20,245 bases of DNA from assembly GCA_024195585.1 (NCBI GenBank), contig SWBL01000564.1:1-20245 (forward strand), written 5' to 3'. The notes below the pieces were generated by a model. The model was not told the origin of the DNA. It saw only the letters and a list, made by a program, of their open reading frames with translations, and ran no database searches. Numbering within the stretch: the stretch's first letter is position 1; each line of letters starts with the position of its first letter. Position numbers and translations under genes: made by a program. This stretch comes from Aureobasidium sp. EXF-3400 (lineage: Eukaryota; Ascomycota; Dothideomycetes; Dothideales; Saccotheciaceae). Positions 17,255 through 20,245 of this stretch are shown here, piece by piece.

Positions 17255-17727
17255 GGTGCCGGTAGAGGGATGAATAAATGCACTTCGCGACTGTACAGAA
17301 GGTTCATATACTGAACGCGAGTGTTTGCTTGAAGGTGGACTGCTTGTTGGTCCGTCGGTGAACTGACCCCGCTACGTCATTCAAGATTCCAATTTGCCCT
17401 ATACCGTTCATTATTTGATGGAGCCATTCATTGTTATTGACCATGGCTTTCGCCCTGTGATATGTGTTACACGTGACTGAATGATCTGAAAATGTGAATA
17501 AGAAGGGATATCCCCTGTATATTGGTCTAATAGAAACTGTGCCATAAAGTGTCGAAAAAAGCAGTTGAGAAATGCGCCATGAGCCAGCCGGTACCCTCCT
17601 GTACCAGTGTCTTGTCCGTTGGTATCCATATCCCTGCCTGTGTAGCCCCTTCCCCAAACGCCGCGCTGATGGTATCGAATAAAGCAAAACGCCCTAGAAT
17701 ATGTAGTCCATGTTGAGTGCGTTGTGC
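17255..17727. other. Intergenic region, Cdc34 3' flank and USP-like gene promoter
   Basis: Between two minus-strand genes, so it holds the 3' UTR of CDC34 and the promoter of the USP-like gene. The open frames across 17304-17731 have no recognisable motif. No repeat or RNA gene was seen. Confidence 0.4.
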
Positions 17728-18503
17728 TCAATCATCACTGTCGCTAGCGACCTCCTGCTCATCGTCTTCGTCGTCCTCGTCGAAAGTCATCTCTGCGTCG
17801 CTGTCGTTGTCAAAGTCGTCCTCGACCTCTGAGTCGCTCCAGCTGAACAGGTTGTCCTCCACTTCGGGTTTGTAGGTAGCATGTTCTGTGGGCATAACGA
17901 AGCCCTCAGGGATGTCTGCCTTGCTGGCTTCGACATCTTGACGTGCTCTTTGCTTGTATGCCTCGGGATGGTTGCGAAGCATGACTCCGGCGTCGACGTT
18001 GGCAGGTGATGAGGGTTCGGCATCGTCGAGGAGCGACATGATACTCAGAAGGACGGATTCGACACGTTGGGCGGGTGACCAGCGCTCGGCAGCGAGTTCG
18101 CCCGACATCTCGTCTTCGCCAGGGGGGTGGAGGATGGAGATACAGAGTTTGCCGTCGGGGTAGACATTTGGGTGGAACATGGGGCGGTGGAACTTGAAGT
18201 CTGCAATCTTGGTTAGCACTGCAGTCACCTGGAAGAGCGAGGGCAAGGCAACATACCAGGAGGGCTGTAGGGGTAGTTGTGAGGGAATGTCATCTTGGCC
18301 TTGAAGAAGGCGCCATTGTAGATTGAGTCCGGGTTGATGACCATGAGGGCGACATGCCATTGGAAGATGTTCTCGTTGATGAGCTGTCGAGGGTCAGTAT
18401 CGCAACCCGCACACGGCTATTGCAAAGGACGACATACCTCGATATTGGTCCAGGGCTCCTTGGAGAGAGCCTTGAACTCGGACATTAGGATCTTCTCCGC
18501 CAT
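17728..18503 (-). CDS. CDC34: Ubiquitin-conjugating enzyme E2, Cdc34/Ubc3 type
   Basis: Predicted 221 aa. Exons are 18503-18438, 18383-18257 and 18200-17728; introns are 54 and 56 nt, the second with branch point GTGCTAACC. The spliced start reads MAEKILMSEFKALSKEPWTN, then IFQWHVALMVINPDS, YNGAFFKAKMTFPHNYPYSPP and FHRPMFHPNVYPDGKLCISI, with catalytic Cys at residue 84. It is followed by the acidic-loop insertion HPPGEDEMSGELAAERWSP, diagnostic of Cdc34/Ubc7-class E2s, and SLLDDAEPSSPANVDAG. The C-terminal extension ends in a strongly acidic tail (DNLFSWSDSEVEDDFDNDSD, DEDDEDDEQEVASDSDD), the part by which Cdc34 binds the cullin of SCF ligases. It charges SCF with ubiquitin for Lys48 chains that drive cell-cycle turnover. 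The acidic tail separates it from Ubc7. Confidence 0.95.
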
Positions 18504-19214
18504 GATGTATGAGAGGGGTTGACGGTATCGGGTATGCCTGGTTGTGGAGGGGCGAAGGCGAGCGAATGAGCAGTAGTGTGAGTAGTATGGAAGAAACGAA
18601 TCGCGTGTAGAGAAGCGAAGAAGTTAGACAGAAAAGGTTGCTCGTTGACTCAAAAATCAAAGAAAGGGCGAGTTGGTGAATCTTCCGCTTTGGGAAGTTT
18701 CGTGATTCGTGAAAGTGAAGCCGGTCGCCAACGCGGGAGATTCAGGAATGAATGAGACTCGGCCTGGCCACGGTGTAGCTATGTATAATCCTATTGTCCA
18801 ACCTATCATTCCTTTCCATTTATAGGCTCTTATTGTACGCCACGTACTGCTTATTCAGGTTTCTTGATAATATTCCGACCGGCCACCTTCTAAGTTCTGC
18901 GTGATCAATCCACGTCATGCGTAACGGCCATGTCAGGCTTTATCGGTCTTGGTCAGTCGGCTTCTCAGTCAAATCCCATCACATGGCCCAGTCAAGGGAA
19001 GCAAAATCAAGTGAATGATGATAAAACGTGATTTTGTTCATTGCAAAGGAGATCCGACTTTCCCGCTGGCATATGCTGCAATCGCCGTCACTGATATTCA
19101 ACGCCTGAACACCGTGCCCAAACGCCGCCTTTCCTGTCCGCGCGCGCGTACTATACATTGTAATGCGCTTTACTTTTTGATACCATCTCTTCCGCCCAGC
19201 AGTCAAGTGTACAT
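18504..19214. other. Intergenic region, Cbf5 3' flank and CDC34 promoter
   Basis: About 710 bp between two minus-strand genes. The part next to 18504 is the CDC34 promoter and 5' UTR; the part near 19200 is the CBF5 3' UTR. A short alternating CGCGCGCG tract lies at 19140-19147. No convincing TATA box, RNA gene or repeat was seen. Confidence 0.4.
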
Positions 19215-20245
19215 TTACTCGCTGTCAGAGCTGTCGGCCTTGCTCTTGCTCTTTCTCTTCTCCTTCTTCTCGGCCTTCTTCTTCTTGCGCTCAGCCTTCT
19301 CCTCTGCTGACTCGCCGTCACGCTTGCGCTTCTTGTCCTTCTTTGAGCCAGCATCCTCCATGGTTGCGTCCTTGACGTCTGAGCCATCTCCTGCAACAGC
19401 GGGAGCGGCCATGACCTCTTCGGTGGAGGTGGTGTCCTTGGATTGACCGGTGATACCCTCCTTGACGGGGGCAGCCTCGGTAGCGATCTTCTCGGCACCA
19501 GTAGTTGACTCGCCGTTGACAGTCAGGTTGAAGTCCTTGTACTCGGCGTTCCACTTGGCGGGAGTAGCCTCGTTGGGACGGCCGTACTTGTCGAGCTTGC
19601 CGCTCTCCTTCATCTTCTTCTTCTCGGTAGCGACAGGGCCCATGCCCCAGCGGCGAGGATAGAGGTCACGCTCCATGATGCAACGCTTGACCTTGGCAAC
19701 AACACCGTGGTCGCAGGTCGAGAGCTCGACAGTCGACATCTGGGCAATGGCGATGGCAATGGCCTCACCCTTGGTAGTGATCAGAACAATCTCCTCGTGG
19801 ACCTCGATGCCGGATTCTGTAGAACATTAGTAAGATGATGATGATCTATGCAACAAGAAAAAACATACCGTATCTCAACAGACCAGGGATCATAAGCTTG
19901 GCACCGTAGCAGACAGCGTTGACAGCAGAGTCCTTGACAACGACACGCTTGTAGGTGGTGAGAAGAGACTCGAGAGGGCTGATAACTGAACGGAGGTAGC
20001 TCTCGTCACGCTGGTTGTCGTAGAGGTATTGAGCGTCAAGAACGTCGTGGAGGGTGACGAGGTTCTTCTGCTCGTCCATGGCACCAGATCGTACACGTCT
20101 CAGCTCCTGCATGTGAGCACCGACACCCAACAAGAGACCAAGGTGGACACAGAGTGTACGGATGTAGGTACCAGCCTCGCAAGAAACCCAGAAGACACCG
20201 AGCTGTCTCTCGTTGTCGAACTCGTAAAGCTTGCTCTCGTGGATG
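19215..20245 (-). CDS. CBF5: H/ACA snoRNP pseudouridine synthase Cbf5/dyskerin, C-terminal part
   Basis: Partial: the N-terminal part lies beyond the right edge. Visible exons are 20245-19869 and 19816-19215, with a 52-nt intron 19817-19868 (GTATGT, CTAAT branch, TCTACAG); the splice joins PGLLRY to ESGIEVHEE. About 325 aa are present. First comes the end of the TruB-like catalytic domain ([43 protein letters not shown]), then the PUA domain ([66 protein letters not shown]), then a disordered tail ending in a Lys/Glu-rich [26 protein letters not shown] nucleolar-type tract. Cbf5 uses H/ACA guide RNAs to make pseudouridine in rRNA and is needed for ribosome assembly. The catalytic Asp lies outside the window. 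Confidence 0.96.

Noticed and set aside
1..20245. CRISPR arrays, prokaryotic operons, phage or secondary-metabolite clusters
   Set aside because: Spliced eukaryotic genes fill the window, there are no regularly spaced repeats, and no synthase or tailoring-gene group is present.

Overview
The window reads as nuclear DNA of a filamentous ascomycete (Pezizomycotina; a Dothideomycete is my guess, not proven). Introns are short (about 47-63 nt, a few longer) with GT..AG ends and CTAAC/CTGAC branch points. Genes are about 0.2-1.4 kb apart on both strands, and recognisable products have typical fungal forms. Nine of the ten genes are complete; the last runs off the right edge.

Layout, left to right: (-) 40S ribosomal protein S12, whose first coding exon is only the ATG; (-) a disordered Ser/Arg-rich protein with a Ras-like farnesylation tail; (+) a small protein with a SAM-methyltransferase glycine loop; (+) a TPR protein faintly like p67phox/NoxR; (+) the RAI1/DXO decapping nuclease in eight exons, one of only 8 nt; (+) a Sis1-type DnaJ chaperone with a perfect three-unit heat shock element upstream; (-) urease accessory protein UreF, convergent with DnaJ; (+) a secreted GLEYA-type adhesin; an inverted pair of about 195-bp tRNA-like repeats with A box, B box and T6 terminator; (-) a UBA/UIM protein with a degenerate USP (deubiquitinase) body; (-) the Cdc34 ubiquitin-conjugating enzyme; (-) the C-terminal part of Cbf5/dyskerin.

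Most genes are independent housekeeping genes. RPS12, Cbf5 and RAI1 all serve ribosome or RNA metabolism, and the pseudo-deubiquitinase and Cdc34 both serve ubiquitin signalling, but nothing shows that these neighbours are co-regulated. The two items most likely to be undescribed are the structured tRNA-derived repeat pair at 13.5-14.2 kb and the pseudo-deubiquitinase, which combines UBA, UIM, two PPxY motifs and a C-terminal clathrin-box-like motif. All splice models were made by eye from reading-frame continuity and family conservation.
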